NCBI RefSeq assembly: GCF_024599655.1
Contig: NZ_CP102247.1
Span: 2,418,001 to 2,482,000, forward strand
Direction: 5' to 3'
DNA from: Enterobacter asburiae
GTDB lineage: Bacteria > Pseudomonadota > Gammaproteobacteria > Enterobacterales > Enterobacteriaceae
DNA: 64,000 bases
In this document: positions 17,520-26,149 of the stretch, one piece after another
Layout of the letters: each line of letters opens with the position of its first letter
Position numbering within the stretch: the first letter of the stretch is position 1
The notes under the pieces: generated by a model
Seen by the model: the letters and a program-made list of their open reading frames with translations, nothing else
Databases searched by the model: none
What the model was told of the DNA's origin: nothing
Translations under genes and position numbers: made by a program

Positions 17520-17590
17520 CGGTTGTGCGTTATAGCGCACAGTGGTAAACTGGCCTTCTTGATTGACAATCAGCAGTGAGGCGCCGCTTT

Positions 17591-17944
17591 ATGAATAAAC
17601 TTCTTATACTCTTCCCCGCTCTATGTTTAAGTGGTTGCGTGGATCTGGGTAAAGTTGGAACGCATCCGGAAGTGGCATCCTTCTATATCAATCATCCCAA
17701 AGGCCAGGTTGCAGATTGCCTCATGTACGCATCATCCAGAGAACATTTATCGCTGGAATTTGATGATACCCTTCCTGATGGTAGCGAAAGATATAATCTC
17801 AAGGATAGCGATTATACCGATGTTGCCTGGGTCGAAGTCAGTACATTCAGCGGAAAACAGACTTCCGTTGAATTTTATTATGCACCTCACGATCCTGGGT
17901 TGCTTAACTCAATTCTTTCTATAGTGGATCAGTGTAAAAAATGA
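17591..17944 (+). CDS. Small lipoprotein of unknown function
   Basis: 117 residues. Start ATG 17591 (GAGG about ten bases upstream) rather than an upstream in-frame ATG. The signal peptide MNKLLILFPALCLSGC has a clear lipobox with lipidated Cys16; the +2 Val gives no inner-membrane retention signal, so outer-membrane placement is likely. The mature part is acidic with two further Cys (in VADCLMY and VDQCKK) that could pair. I do not recognise a family. It is 13 bases before the next secreted protein gene, so they may be co-expressed. Confidence 0.75.
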   Translation: MNKLLILFPALCLSGCVDLGKVGTHPEVASFYINHPKGQVADCLMYASSREHLSLEFDDTLPDGSERYNLKDSDYTDVAWVEVSTFSGKQTSVEFYYAPHDPGLLNSILSIVDQCKK

Positions 17945-17957
17945 AGAGGAAAATAAA

Positions 17958-18386
17958 ATGCAAAGTCTCCTGATTAAAGGAGTTTGTCTTGCGTTAGCGT
18001 TGTCCGCCGCCGGAACGGCTCAGGCCGTTGAGAAAGAGAGCCATGGCGACAAGTTTACCGGGATCACTATTTTTGCTCAAAAAGAGTCTCAGGGAAGCCA
18101 ATGGAACAGTGCAACGGGCGAAGCGAAATACATGGTCAGCTATAAGGTGACACTGGATAACGCGTCGGGTAAAAGTATTGAGCCGGGCAAAGATAATAAA
18201 ATATGTTTCTTCCTGTTTGATAAAACCGGAAAAACATTTATGAGCACCGGTATTGAGCTGGATATGTTGAAAAAATATGAACCGCGGGACAACAGAACAG
18301 GAGTGGTTTATTTTTCCAGTTCAAACCCTGACGTTTTAAATATGCCATTTGTCCGTTTCGGCATCGGAAAAGACTGCATAAATTGA
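17958..18386 (+). CDS. Periplasmic protein, probably DUF4354 family
   Basis: 142 residues, signal peptide cleaved after GTAQA (about residue 23). The mature domain (about 120 residues) looks all-beta, with two Cys (NKICFFLF and GKDCIN). It resembles DUF4354 proteins of enterics by length, signal peptide and the KYMVSYKVTLDN block. Function unknown. Good ribosome-binding site (AGAGGAAA) directly after the upstream lipoprotein gene. Confidence 0.65.
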   Translation: MQSLLIKGVCLALALSAAGTAQAVEKESHGDKFTGITIFAQKESQGSQWNSATGEAKYMVSYKVTLDNASGKSIEPGKDNKICFFLFDKTGKTFMSTGIELDMLKKYEPRDNRTGVVYFSSSNPDVLNMPFVRFGIGKDCIN

Positions 18387-18474
18387 TGCCTGTCACATTG
18401 ACGCCTTCTTTAGCATGTTCGCCCCCACTCTCCTTCTATACTCGTTATTTCTCTATCTCGTAAAGGAAGGAACC

Positions 18475-18846
18475 ATGTTCGATCATGTGAAATTTGGCGT
18501 CAGTGATTATGAAAAAAGCAAAACCTTCTTTCTCCAGGCACTTCAACCGCTTGGTGTCGAACTTATCGATGAAGGCACGCCAGAATACGGTGTCGAAATG
18601 AGCTCAGGCGACGTTTCGCTCTGTCTTTTTCAGTCAAATGATAAACCTACTCCTCTGCATCTGGCGTTTGTGGCCAACACGCGCCAGCAGGTCGATGCGT
18701 TTTACCATGCCGCCCTGCGCGCCGGAGGACGTGATAACGGCGGGCCGGGGTTGAGGTCATACGGTGAAAATTACTATGCCGCATTTGTCATCTCGCCTGA
18801 TGGCCACAATATCGAGGCGGTGTGCCATGCGCCGGAGCGCGTGTAG
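18475..18846 (+). CDS. VOC (glyoxalase/bleomycin-resistance fold) family protein
   Basis: 123 residues from ATG 18475, with AAGGAAGG just upstream; a longer frame to 18415 lacks a start signal. Begins MFDHVKFGVSDYEKSKTFF, the classic first beta-alpha unit of VOC proteins. Metal-site positions are His4, a mid His (PLHLAF) and a Glu near the end (NIEAVCHAP). Size and pattern match small lyase/dioxygenase-like VOC enzymes of unknown substrate. Confidence 0.85.
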   Translation: MFDHVKFGVSDYEKSKTFFLQALQPLGVELIDEGTPEYGVEMSSGDVSLCLFQSNDKPTPLHLAFVANTRQQVDAFYHAALRAGGRDNGGPGLRSYGENYYAAFVISPDGHNIEAVCHAPERV

Positions 18847-18858
18847 CTCAAGGCTTCT

Positions 18859-19629
18859 TCATTCACTCTCTGAGGTCAACACGACGGAAACCCCCTTTTC
18901 CGATACCGCGCGGATCCACTCCTTATCGGTATTGTCTTCAACGACGATGGTGTTCACCGATGACACATCGCCAATCACAAACGAAGACGCTGTGTTGATC
19001 TTTTCCGGAGAAGCCAGCACAACCGTCTCCGCGGCTCTGCCGGAAAATGCACGTTTGATGCACGCTTCTTCGAAATCACCGGTGGTCAGCCCCGCGTCGG
19101 GGTGAATACCGGTCACGCCCATAAAGAACAGGTCTGCATGAATATTTTCGATACCTTCGATGGCCGCAACGCCGACCGCAACGATAGAGTGCTTATACAA
19201 ACGACCGCCGATCAGAATCACCTCAATGAACGGATGATCGACAAGCCCCAGGGCAATGCTCGGGCTGTGCGTTACCACCGTGATGCGTAGGTCTGCCGGT
19301 AAAAACGTAATCAGCTCCGATGTCGTCGTGCCACCGTCGACGATCACCACCTGGCCTGATGAAATCAGCTGCGCGCCTTTGCGGGCGACCCGTTTTTTCG
19401 CATCCATTTTCACGGATTGTCGTTCAGCAAAGGGCGCAATCGCGGAAGATGCCGGAAGCGCGCCGCCGTGAACGCGCTGCAAACGCCCTTCTGCCGCCAG
19501 CTCGCGTAAATCACGCCTGATGGTGTCTTCAGAGACGTCAAAGAACATGCTGAGCGCTTTTGACTGGACCTGACCTTCGGCGCCGAGCTTTTCGAGGATC
19601 AATTGTTTTCGCTGACTGGTGAGCATCAT
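18859..19629 (-). CDS. DeoR-family transcriptional regulator
   Basis: 256 residues. Start ATG 19629 has AGGA five bases upstream; an earlier ATG at 19647 has none. The N-terminal DeoR HTH (SQRKQLILEKLGAEGQVQSK, then VSEDTIRRDLRELAAEG and VHGGAL) is followed by the sugar-phosphate sensor domain with VDGGTTTSELI and IGGRLY. Divergent from the Nudix hydrolase gene with 83 bases between starts, so regulation of that gene is likely. Confidence 0.87.
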   Translation of the reverse strand: MMLTSQRKQLILEKLGAEGQVQSKALSMFFDVSEDTIRRDLRELAAEGRLQRVHGGALPASSAIAPFAERQSVKMDAKKRVARKGAQLISSGQVVIVDGGTTTSELITFLPADLRITVVTHSPSIALGLVDHPFIEVILIGGRLYKHSIVAVGVAAIEGIENIHADLFFMGVTGIHPDAGLTTGDFEEACIKRAFSGRAAETVVLASPEKINTASSFVIGDVSSVNTIVVEDNTDKEWIRAVSEKGVSVVLTSESE

Positions 19630-19712
19630 GAATTCCTGATGTTGCATGTTTTATCTTGAATGTGCACGATAATGCTGTTTATGATAATTACTCTACGTAA
19701 GGAGGAACAAAC

Positions 19713-20297
19713 GTGCAATCAAAACGTGCAGATGTGCGCATCATTGACAGTGAAACGCTGTCAGATAACTGGTACGTTCTTAAAAAATACACCTTCGACC
19801 TGCAGCGGCGTGACGGCGAGTGGCAGCGTCAGCATCGGGAAGTCTACGACCGTGGGAACGGCGCGACGATTCTGCTCTACAACCGTGATAAAAAGACGGT
19901 GATCCTGACCCGCCAGTTCCGCTTCCCCGTCTTTATCAACGGCCATGAGGGCGATTTAATCGAAGCCGCTGCGGGGTTGCTGGACAATATGGATCCCGAA
20001 AGCCGCATAAAAGCAGAGGCGGAAGAAGAGACCGGATTCCACGTTTCACGCGTGCAGAAAATCTTTGAAGCCTATATGAGCCCGGGCTCCGTCACGGAAA
20101 AGCTCTATTTTTATCTTGCCGAGTACCAGCCGAAAGACAGAACCGGCGCAGGCGGTGGGATCAAGGCGGAAGGAGAAGATATCGACGTGCTGGAAATGAC
20201 GCTTGAAGAGGCATTACGCGGCATTGAAACGGGCAAGATTGTCGACGGGAAGACTATCATGCTGCTTTATCATGTTGCGCTGAAAGGCATTCTCTAG
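19713..20297 (+). CDS. NudK-like Nudix hydrolase (GDP-mannose pyrophosphatase family)
   Basis: 194 residues from a GTG with TAAGGAGG upstream. It closely follows E. coli NudK: REVYDRGNGATILLYN near residues 43-58, the Nudix box GLLDNMDPESRIKAEAEEET (about 88-107) and YMSPGSVTEKLYFYLAEY. It hydrolyses nucleotide sugars such as GDP-mannose to GMP and sugar phosphate (family knowledge). It may be a second paralogue of true NudK, since E. coli nudK lies elsewhere and is not next to a DeoR gene. Single gene, followed by a hairpin. Confidence 0.85.
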   Translation: MQSKRADVRIIDSETLSDNWYVLKKYTFDLQRRDGEWQRQHREVYDRGNGATILLYNRDKKTVILTRQFRFPVFINGHEGDLIEAAAGLLDNMDPESRIKAEAEEETGFHVSRVQKIFEAYMSPGSVTEKLYFYLAEYQPKDRTGAGGGIKAEGEDIDVLEMTLEEALRGIETGKIVDGKTIMLLYHVALKGIL

Positions 20298-20311
20298 CGT
20301 GCCGTTCTTCG

Positions 20312-20335
20312 GACACCTGCCGCCGTGCAGGTGTC
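20312..20335 (+). terminator. Hairpin after the NudK-like gene
   Basis: Perfect 9-base arms GACACCTGC and GCAGGTGTC with a 6-base loop, 15 bases after the stop. The following bases are only moderately T-rich, so termination may be partial and some transcription may reach tam. Confidence 0.6.
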
Positions 20336-20380
20336 TGCCTGTGCTATTCTTGCAGAAGCCTGCAAAACGGAGAACCGAAA

Positions 20381-21139
20381 ATGGCCGACTGGAACCCTTC
20401 TCTTTACCTGCAATACGGCGCGGAAAGAACGCGTCCTGCCGCTGAACTGCTCGCCAGAATTCCGCTGGATGAGGTCTCCACCATCGCTGATTTAGGCTGC
20501 GGGCCAGGAAACAGCACCGCGTTGTTGAAGCATCGCTGGCCATCGGCACACATCACCGGGGTCGATAACTCCCCTGCAATGCTGGAGGAAGCACGCGGCG
20601 CGTTACCCGACTGCCATTTTGTTGAGGCCGATATCCGCCAGTACAAGCCTGGCCAGCCGCTGAACCTGATTTACGCTAACGCATCGCTACAGTGGATCCC
20701 AGACCATTACGATCTCCTGCCGCACCTTGTTTCCCTGCTCACGCTTAACGGCGTATTAGCGATCCAGATGCCTGACAACTGGCTTGAGCCCACTCACGTA
20801 GCGATGCGCGAAGTGGCGCTGGAGCAAGACTACCCTGACCGCGGCCGCGAACCTCTGCCGGGAGTGCATGCCTATTACGACATCTTGTCGGAGGCCGGCT
20901 GTGACGTGGATATCTGGCGGACAACCTATTTCCATAAAATGAACTCCCACCAGGCCATTATTGACTGGGTAAGCGCCACCGGTTTGCGCCCGTGGCTCCA
21001 GGAACTGAATGAGAGCGAGCAGAAACGGTTCCTGAAACGCTACCATGAACTGCTGGAAGAGCAGTATCCACTCCAGGAAAACGGGCAGATACTGCTGGCC
21101 TTTCCGCGGCTGTTTATTGTGGCTCAGCGTCAGCCCTGA
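20381..21139 (+). CDS. tam: Trans-aconitate 2-methyltransferase
   Basis: 252 residues, the same length as E. coli Tam and nearly the same sequence (MADWNPSLYLQYGAERTRPA start; ASLQWIPDHYDLLPHL; MPDNWLEPTHVAMREVA). SAM-binding motif ADLGCGPGNST near residues 33-43. It methylates trans-aconitate, detoxifying this aconitase inhibitor in the cytoplasm. In E. coli tam is directly beside yneE; here about 6 kb of accessory genes separates them. Confidence 0.95.
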   Translation: MADWNPSLYLQYGAERTRPAAELLARIPLDEVSTIADLGCGPGNSTALLKHRWPSAHITGVDNSPAMLEEARGALPDCHFVEADIRQYKPGQPLNLIYANASLQWIPDHYDLLPHLVSLLTLNGVLAIQMPDNWLEPTHVAMREVALEQDYPDRGREPLPGVHAYYDILSEAGCDVDIWRTTYFHKMNSHQAIIDWVSATGLRPWLQELNESEQKRFLKRYHELLEEQYPLQENGQILLAFPRLFIVAQRQP

Positions 21140-21145
21140 ACGGGG

Positions 21146-22336
21146 CTATGAACGAGCCTCTTTGAGCAGCTGCTGAATAACTTTTTCCTGCTGCTCATAA
21201 TCACCTTCACCAAAGGCGGTATAGCGCAGCTGGCCTTTTGCATCGAAATAGTAATGCGCTGGCCAGTACTGGTTCCCGAACGCGTTCCAGATTTGGTAGT
21301 TGTTATCCGTCACCACCCGGTACGGCAGCTGCCATTTATTTACCGCATTTTTCACCGAGGCGAGCGGTTTTTCCCAGGGATATTCAGGGGTGTGAACCCC
21401 TATCACGACCAGACCCTGCGACTGATACTTTGTGGCCCAGTCTCGCACGTGCGGGAGCGTATGCTGGCAGTTGATGCAATCCCACGTCCAGAAATCAATC
21501 AACACCACCTTCCCTCGCAAGGATTCAGACGTGACAGGGTCACCGTTAACCCACCCTGTCCCGCCGCTTAACGAAGGCAGCTGGCTGCTGGGTTCTGCCA
21601 TCACGACCGGCTGGAGTTTCACCGGCGCGGTTGCGGGTTTCGCCAGCGTCAGGAGTGTTGTCTCCAGACGGTCCGCAACGCCGTTTGCTCCTTTAAGAAG
21701 CGGAGTCATTCCTGTCGCGTTAAATACGACAGCCGCCAGCATCGCCACGCCCGCCCCCTGCCGCAGCTTTTCCATCAGCGCCGATTTTGCTCTTAGCGGC
21801 GCCATCAGAGTGCGGCCTCCTAAAACGAGCAGGCTTAACATCAGCGCGCATCCGCTGCCATAGGCCGCTAGCAGCGCGCCCGTCGCAATGGCCGAGTGGC
21901 CGGCGATATTAATGCTGAAAATGGCGCCCAGTATGGGCCCGGCGCAGGGAGACCAGAGCAGCCCAACCGCCAGCCCGGCCAGAAAAGCCGATGCCATACC
22001 GCGCGTTTTCCCGCTTCTGGCGTTGAGGACGTTTCCCGCGCTGACGGCCGGACCCGCAATACGCTGGGCGACGGACGGAAAGATTAAGGCCAGCGCGGCC
22101 GCGGCGAGAATGACGAGGGCGATCCAGCGCCCGACGATGGTTGCCTCGGCGATCCACTCGCTGGCGACGGTGACGACCATCGCCACCAGGGTGAACATCA
22201 CGATCATCCCCGCGAGCAGGGCCAGAATATGGCGTCGCTGCCCCTGAAAACCAGCGAACATGAGCGGGATAACCGGGAGCGTACATGGACTGAGCAGGCT
22301 TATCATCCCGCCCAGAAAAGCGATTAACAGAAACAT
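21146..22336 (-). CDS. DipZ-like fusion: CcdA/DsbD membrane domain plus TlpA-like thioredoxin domain
   Basis: 396 residues from ATG 22336 (GAGG six bases upstream). Residues 1-215 form a DsbD/CcdA-type membrane domain with the two redox Cys in LLSPCTLP (Cys18) and WSPCAGPILG (Cys131). Residues about 250-396 form a thioredoxin domain with Cys287-x-x-Cys290 in TWDCINCQHT. Electrons would pass from the cytoplasm through the membrane Cys pair to the periplasmic CINC site, as proposed for DipZ. Transcribed towards tam, with its own conserved promoter box upstream, next to a two-component system. Confidence 0.88.
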   Translation of the reverse strand: MFLLIAFLGGMISLLSPCTLPVIPLMFAGFQGQRRHILALLAGMIVMFTLVAMVVTVASEWIAEATIVGRWIALVILAAAALALIFPSVAQRIAGPAVSAGNVLNARSGKTRGMASAFLAGLAVGLLWSPCAGPILGAIFSINIAGHSAIATGALLAAYGSGCALMLSLLVLGGRTLMAPLRAKSALMEKLRQGAGVAMLAAVVFNATGMTPLLKGANGVADRLETTLLTLAKPATAPVKLQPVVMAEPSSQLPSLSGGTGWVNGDPVTSESLRGKVVLIDFWTWDCINCQHTLPHVRDWATKYQSQGLVVIGVHTPEYPWEKPLASVKNAVNKWQLPYRVVTDNNYQIWNAFGNQYWPAHYYFDAKGQLRYTAFGEGDYEQQEKVIQQLLKEARS

Positions 22337-22401
22337 AGACACCTCACAATACAAGTCCTGCGACGCTGCAGTGAGACTATTTCATCGTGCGGATGTGTTC
22401 A

Positions 22402-22463
22402 GGATATGTGTAAAAACGCGGGTTTTGTCTGGCTCTGTATCGCCCTGACCGTGAGATACAAAG
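22402..22463 (-). promoter_or_regulatory. Conserved promoter/operator box upstream of the dipZ-like gene
   Basis: On the plus strand it holds GGATATGTG, then an A-run and GCGGGTTT, then TGTATC and, 13 bases later, GATACAAA. The same elements in the same order lie upstream of the secreted hydrolase gene (25610-25680). Between the two lie the two-component genes, so these are likely binding sites of that response regulator (inference). TGTATC/GATACA are inverted half-sites. Read on the minus strand, CACATATCC could be the -10 region. Confidence 0.6.
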
Positions 22464-22475
22464 CCGTACAATTAT

Positions 22476-23774
22476 CTAACGGCGCGGTAGCGTAATCGAG
22501 ACGTCCAGCCCGCCTTCGGTCTGGTTCGTCAGGTTGAGCTTTCCTTCCAGCTGAGCGGTGAGCTGCGCGGCAATCGCCAGCCCGAGTCCCGTTCCGCCGG
22601 TATCGCGGTTGCGTGATGTTTCAACCCGATAAAACGGCTGTAATACCGCGTCAAGCTCGGCTTCGGGGATCCCCGGTCCGTCGTCCACAATGTGAATAAC
22701 CACCTCGCTGTCGGACGAATCATCTATGGCAATCGCGGCATGCTCGCCGAACTTGAGGGCGTTATCCAGCAGGTTGGTCATCACCCGACGAAGCGCCTGC
22801 GGGCGCGTGACGATCGGTAAACGGACTTCACCTGCCTGAAACTGCACGTTTTTACCGATGTCCTGATAATCACAGGCGATGCTGTTGACCCATGCGTTCA
22901 GCTCCAGCTTCAGCGAGGTCTCTTCCAGAGATTCTGATGACCGGGCATATGCAATACCCTCCCGCACCAGACGCGACATGTTATCAAGATCGTTTAAGAG
23001 CTTGTCCCGCAGTTCAGGCTGCTCCGCCATTTCTACACGAAGCTTCATGCGGGTAATGGGCGTCTGGAGATCGTGAGAAATAGAGGCCAGGATCTGCGCG
23101 CGCTCCCGGAGATAAGCCTGAATGCGCGCCTGCATTGCGTTAAAGGCATGGGCTGCGCGCTGCACCTCCAGCGGACCTTTCTCCGTCATTGGCGTGCTGG
23201 CCGCCGGATCCAGCGAATCCACCGCGCGGGTAAATTGTGATAAAGGCCGTACCACCTGCCGCACGGCGATCCAGGAGCAGGCCGCCAGGAGCAGCAGCTG
23301 CAGGATGAGCACTACGGGCAGCCAGCTGGCGACCGGCGGCATGCGCGGGATGAGGTCAATGGTCAGCGGCGAGCCATCGCGTAACGTAAGATGCGCCTGG
23401 ATGTGCGAAATGGCGCCGGGAACGGCGGTGAAGCTGAGCGGATACTCTGCCGCGAGCGTCGCTTTTAAGGTACGGATGGCATCCTGCGAACGCTTATCCG
23501 TCGGCGCTGCGCCGGGCTCCCCTGTGCCCAGAATATAGCGATAGTTACCCCGTTCAAGCCTCGGCAGCCAGGCCGCGCGCTCGCTGGCCGGTAACCGGTC
23601 TAAAATGGCGACGCTGGTTGCGACGTCGTTTTCCAGATTACCGAGCATCACCGTGCGGGCGCTGTGCATTCGTTCAATCATGACCAGCGTCAGGCTCAGC
23701 GCGTTAGCCAGCAGCAGACCGGGCAGCACGACGATCAGCAAACGGGCCAGCAGCGAGCGTGGCCAGAACCTCAT
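22476..23774 (-). CDS. Sensor histidine kinase of an OmpR-type two-component system
   Basis: 432 residues. Membrane helix about 9-33, short periplasmic sensor (about 35-150), second helix about 151-172, HAMP, then ASISHDLQTPITRM with phospho-acceptor His234. The ATPase domain has NLLDNALKFG, IVDDGPGIPE and TGGTGLGLAIAAQLTAQL. It overlaps the regulator gene by four bases. RstB/EnvZ-like kinases are the closest type, but it is no E. coli orthologue that I recognise. The link to the redox protein and hydrolase suggests it senses periplasmic or envelope stress (inference). Confidence 0.88.
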   Translation of the reverse strand: MRFWPRSLLARLLIVVLPGLLLANALSLTLVMIERMHSARTVMLGNLENDVATSVAILDRLPASERAAWLPRLERGNYRYILGTGEPGAAPTDKRSQDAIRTLKATLAAEYPLSFTAVPGAISHIQAHLTLRDGSPLTIDLIPRMPPVASWLPVVLILQLLLLAACSWIAVRQVVRPLSQFTRAVDSLDPAASTPMTEKGPLEVQRAAHAFNAMQARIQAYLRERAQILASISHDLQTPITRMKLRVEMAEQPELRDKLLNDLDNMSRLVREGIAYARSSESLEETSLKLELNAWVNSIACDYQDIGKNVQFQAGEVRLPIVTRPQALRRVMTNLLDNALKFGEHAAIAIDDSSDSEVVIHIVDDGPGIPEAELDAVLQPFYRVETSRNRDTGGTGLGLAIAAQLTAQLEGKLNLTNQTEGGLDVSITLPRR

Positions 23775-24511
23775 TCGTTAACCTCTTTGATGGTCACCGG
23801 CATCGTAAAGACGTAGCCTTCGCTGCGCACGGTTTTGATATAGGCGGGCGTACGGGCATCTTCGTTCAGGCGCTGACGAACCCGGCTAACCAGCAGGTCT
23901 ATAGAACGTTCAAACAGCTCGGCGTCGCGCCCCTGCGTCAGGTTGAGCAGCTGATCGCGGGTCAGCACCCGCTGAGGATGGTCAAGGAAAACGCGCAGCA
24001 GGCGATACTCCGCCCCGCTGAGCGCCACAATCACCCCTTCCGGATCGATTAAGTGGCGGGCGACGGTATCGAGCTGCCATTCACCAAACATCACCAGCCG
24101 CCCTGCTTCTGTCACCTGTAGATTGGGTGGCATCGTGCGGAAACGCCGTAAAATCGCTTTGATACGTGCCAGCAGTTCGCGGGCGACAAACGGCTTCACC
24201 ACGTAGTCATCCGCGCCCATCTCCAGACCCAGGATCCTGTCCGTCTCCTCGTTGCGGGCCGTCAGCATCAGAATAGGCAGATCTTTGTGTTTGCCGCTGC
24301 GCAGCTGCCGACATAGCGTAAGCCCGTCGTCGCCGGGCATCATGACATCCAGCACCACCAGGTCGATATGCTGTTTATCCAGCACGGCGCGCATCTCTTT
24401 GCCGTTGGCCGCGCCCGTCGCGCGATAACCTGACTTAACGAGATAATCGACAATCAGTTCACGAATATCCCTGTCGTCATCGACGACAAGGATATGATCA
24501 ATATGCTCCAC
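23771..24511 (-). CDS. OmpR-family response regulator
   Basis: 246 residues from a GTG with GGAG seven bases upstream. The receiver domain has the acidic triad in VVDDD, Asp55 in LVVLDVMMPGDDG and Lys in DYVVKPFVARELLARI. The OmpR-type DNA-binding domain has GAEYRLLRVFLDHPQRVLTR and FERSIDLLVSRVRQRL, typical of the OmpR/RstA side of the family. The pair lies between two promoters with the same conserved box, its probable targets. Confidence 0.9.
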   Translation of the reverse strand: MEHIDHILVVDDDRDIRELIVDYLVKSGYRATGAANGKEMRAVLDKQHIDLVVLDVMMPGDDGLTLCRQLRSGKHKDLPILMLTARNEETDRILGLEMGADDYVVKPFVARELLARIKAILRRFRTMPPNLQVTEAGRLVMFGEWQLDTVARHLIDPEGVIVALSGAEYRLLRVFLDHPQRVLTRDQLLNLTQGRDAELFERSIDLLVSRVRQRLNEDARTPAYIKTVRSEGYVFTMPVTIKEVNE

Positions 24512-24555
24512 CGAAATCTCCAGACCGAAGGGTAACGTACTGAAAATAGCACATT

Positions 24556-25551
24556 TCAGAGCTTGTCAGCGTCAACAACGGCCTTGACGAAATCCTGCGG
24601 ATCTTCCTGAGGGGGATTGTGCCCCACGGTTGCCCCGAAGGTGCGATGCTCATATTTTCCGGTAAATTTACCCGCATAGGCCTGCGGAGCCGGATGCGGC
24701 GCACCGTTGTTCCCGCCTTCGATGGTGATCGTTGGAACAGTGATATTCGGCAGCGCGGCCAGTTTTTGCTCGTAGCCGTCGTATTTGCGTTCGCCTTTTT
24801 CCAGCCCTAAACGCCAGCGATAGTTGCTGAGCGTCACCGCGACGTGATCCGGGTTATCGAGCGATTTGGCGCTGGCGTTAAAAACAGCATCGCTAAATTT
24901 CCAGTCAGGCGAGGCCTGAGACCAGATCAAACGGGCGAAGTCATGCGTGTTTTTAGCATAGCCCTCAGCACCGCGCGCGGTGGCGAAATAGAACTGATAC
25001 CACCACTGCTGCTCCGCTTTTGGCGGCAGCGGCTGTTTGCCAATCTGCTGGCTGCTGATCAGATACCCACTCACCGACACCAGTGATTTAACGCGCTCTG
25101 GCCACAGCGCCGCAACGATATCCGCCGTACGGGCACCCCAGTCATATCCAGCAAATACCGCCTGCTTTATATTCAGGGCATCCATCAGGTTGACAATATC
25201 TTTCGCCATGGCTGAAGGCTGGCCGTTGCGCGGTGTTTTGGCTGACAGGAAGCGCGTGGTGCCGTAGCCGCGCAGAGAAGGCACAATCACCCGATAGCCT
25301 TTTGCCGCCAGCGCGGGGGCGACCTCGGCATAGCTGTGAATATCGTACGGCCAGCCGTGCAGTAAAATAACCGGCTGGCCATTTTTCGGGCCGATGTCGA
25401 CATAGCCGACATTCAGATCGCCGGCGTTAATTTGCTGCGGATGATCAAAGGCTGCCGCGACGTTTGTGCCGGTGACTTCGGCCTGACAGGCCATCACGGT
25501 GCCAAGAGAAACGGTCAGTGCGAGAGTTGAGTACGCGATTTTGCTAAACAT
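24556..25551 (-). CDS. Secreted alpha/beta hydrolase, epoxide hydrolase/haloalkane dehalogenase-like
   Basis: 331 residues from ATG 25551 (GGAG eight bases upstream; an earlier in-frame start is unsupported). Signal peptide to about residue 24 (TVMACQA). Catalytic pattern: oxyanion motif HGWPYD (65-70), nucleophile Asp137 in AGYDWGA and a late His in TVGHNPPQEDP. An Asp nucleophile in GYDWGA is typical of epoxide hydrolases and dehalogenases rather than esterases. It is periplasmic, first gene of the minus-strand block leading into the two-component genes, with the conserved promoter box upstream. Substrate unknown. Confidence 0.85.
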   Translation of the reverse strand: MFSKIAYSTLALTVSLGTVMACQAEVTGTNVAAAFDHPQQINAGDLNVGYVDIGPKNGQPVILLHGWPYDIHSYAEVAPALAAKGYRVIVPSLRGYGTTRFLSAKTPRNGQPSAMAKDIVNLMDALNIKQAVFAGYDWGARTADIVAALWPERVKSLVSVSGYLISSQQIGKQPLPPKAEQQWWYQFYFATARGAEGYAKNTHDFARLIWSQASPDWKFSDAVFNASAKSLDNPDHVAVTLSNYRWRLGLEKGERKYDGYEQKLAALPNITVPTITIEGGNNGAPHPAPQAYAGKFTGKYEHRTFGATVGHNPPQEDPQDFVKAVVDADKL

Positions 25552-25609
25552 GTTGGTATCTCCGGTTGAGTACAGTTCACGGGGATATAACAACACTGCA
25601 ATGTATAGC

Positions 25610-25680
25610 GGATATGTGCGAAAGCGGGTTTATTGCAAGCCTGTGTATGTATCCGGTACGCAGATACAGTGTGATACAAA
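25610..25680 (-). promoter_or_regulatory. Conserved promoter/operator box upstream of the hydrolase gene
   Basis: Second copy of the box at 22402. It contains GGATATGTG, then GCGGGTTT, a TGTATC half-site and two GATACA copies, ending GATACAAA. On the minus strand TTGCAA and ATATCC are 17 bases apart and could be -35 and -10 hexamers. Shared order and spacing with the dipZ-like promoter argue for one common regulator. Confidence 0.6.
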
Positions 25681-25696
25681 CACAGGCGTTGACGCC

Positions 25697-26137
25697 TTAC
25701 AGGGAGAGGCGGTAGCGGACGTAATCGTCAGCTTCACCATATTTGTCATAGAGTTTACGCGCCGGGTTGTTCTCCCGTGTGACCCAATACAGTTTTGACC
25801 ACCCTTCGCGCTTGCCTTCCGCAATCAGAGCATCAATGAGCGCCTTACCTGCGCCCGCCCCGCGTTCGTCGGCATCAACAAACAGATCTTCCAGGTAGCA
25901 GACGGGGGCCGTTGACCAGGTGCCTTCATGGAGAATGCACATCGCGAAACCGATGACCTTTTGGTCTTTCTCGACCACCCGGCAGAACATCGGTGAATGT
26001 GCTGAAAGCGCCCTTTCCCATGTCGATGCGGTGACGGACTCCTCGAGGTAGCAATCATAAAAATGGGTATAGCCATCCCACAGCGGTCGCCACCGGGAAT
26101 AATCGTCATCGCATAGAGGTCTTACTGTGACAGCCAT
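25697..26137 (-). CDS. GNAT-family N-acetyltransferase
   Basis: 146 residues. Acetyl-CoA binding region (motif A) LEDLFVDADERGAGAGKALI near residues 82-101, then the motif B-like block WVTRENNPARKLYDKYGEAD. Start after GTGAGGAACTC. Its substrate cannot be predicted; the fold matches small-molecule acetyltransferases. It lies 12 bases from another GNAT gene in the same direction. Confidence 0.85.
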   Translation of the reverse strand: MAVTVRPLCDDDYSRWRPLWDGYTHFYDCYLEESVTASTWERALSAHSPMFCRVVEKDQKVIGFAMCILHEGTWSTAPVCYLEDLFVDADERGAGAGKALIDALIAEGKREGWSKLYWVTRENNPARKLYDKYGEADDYVRYRLSL

Positions 26138-26149
26138 GAGTTCCTCACA

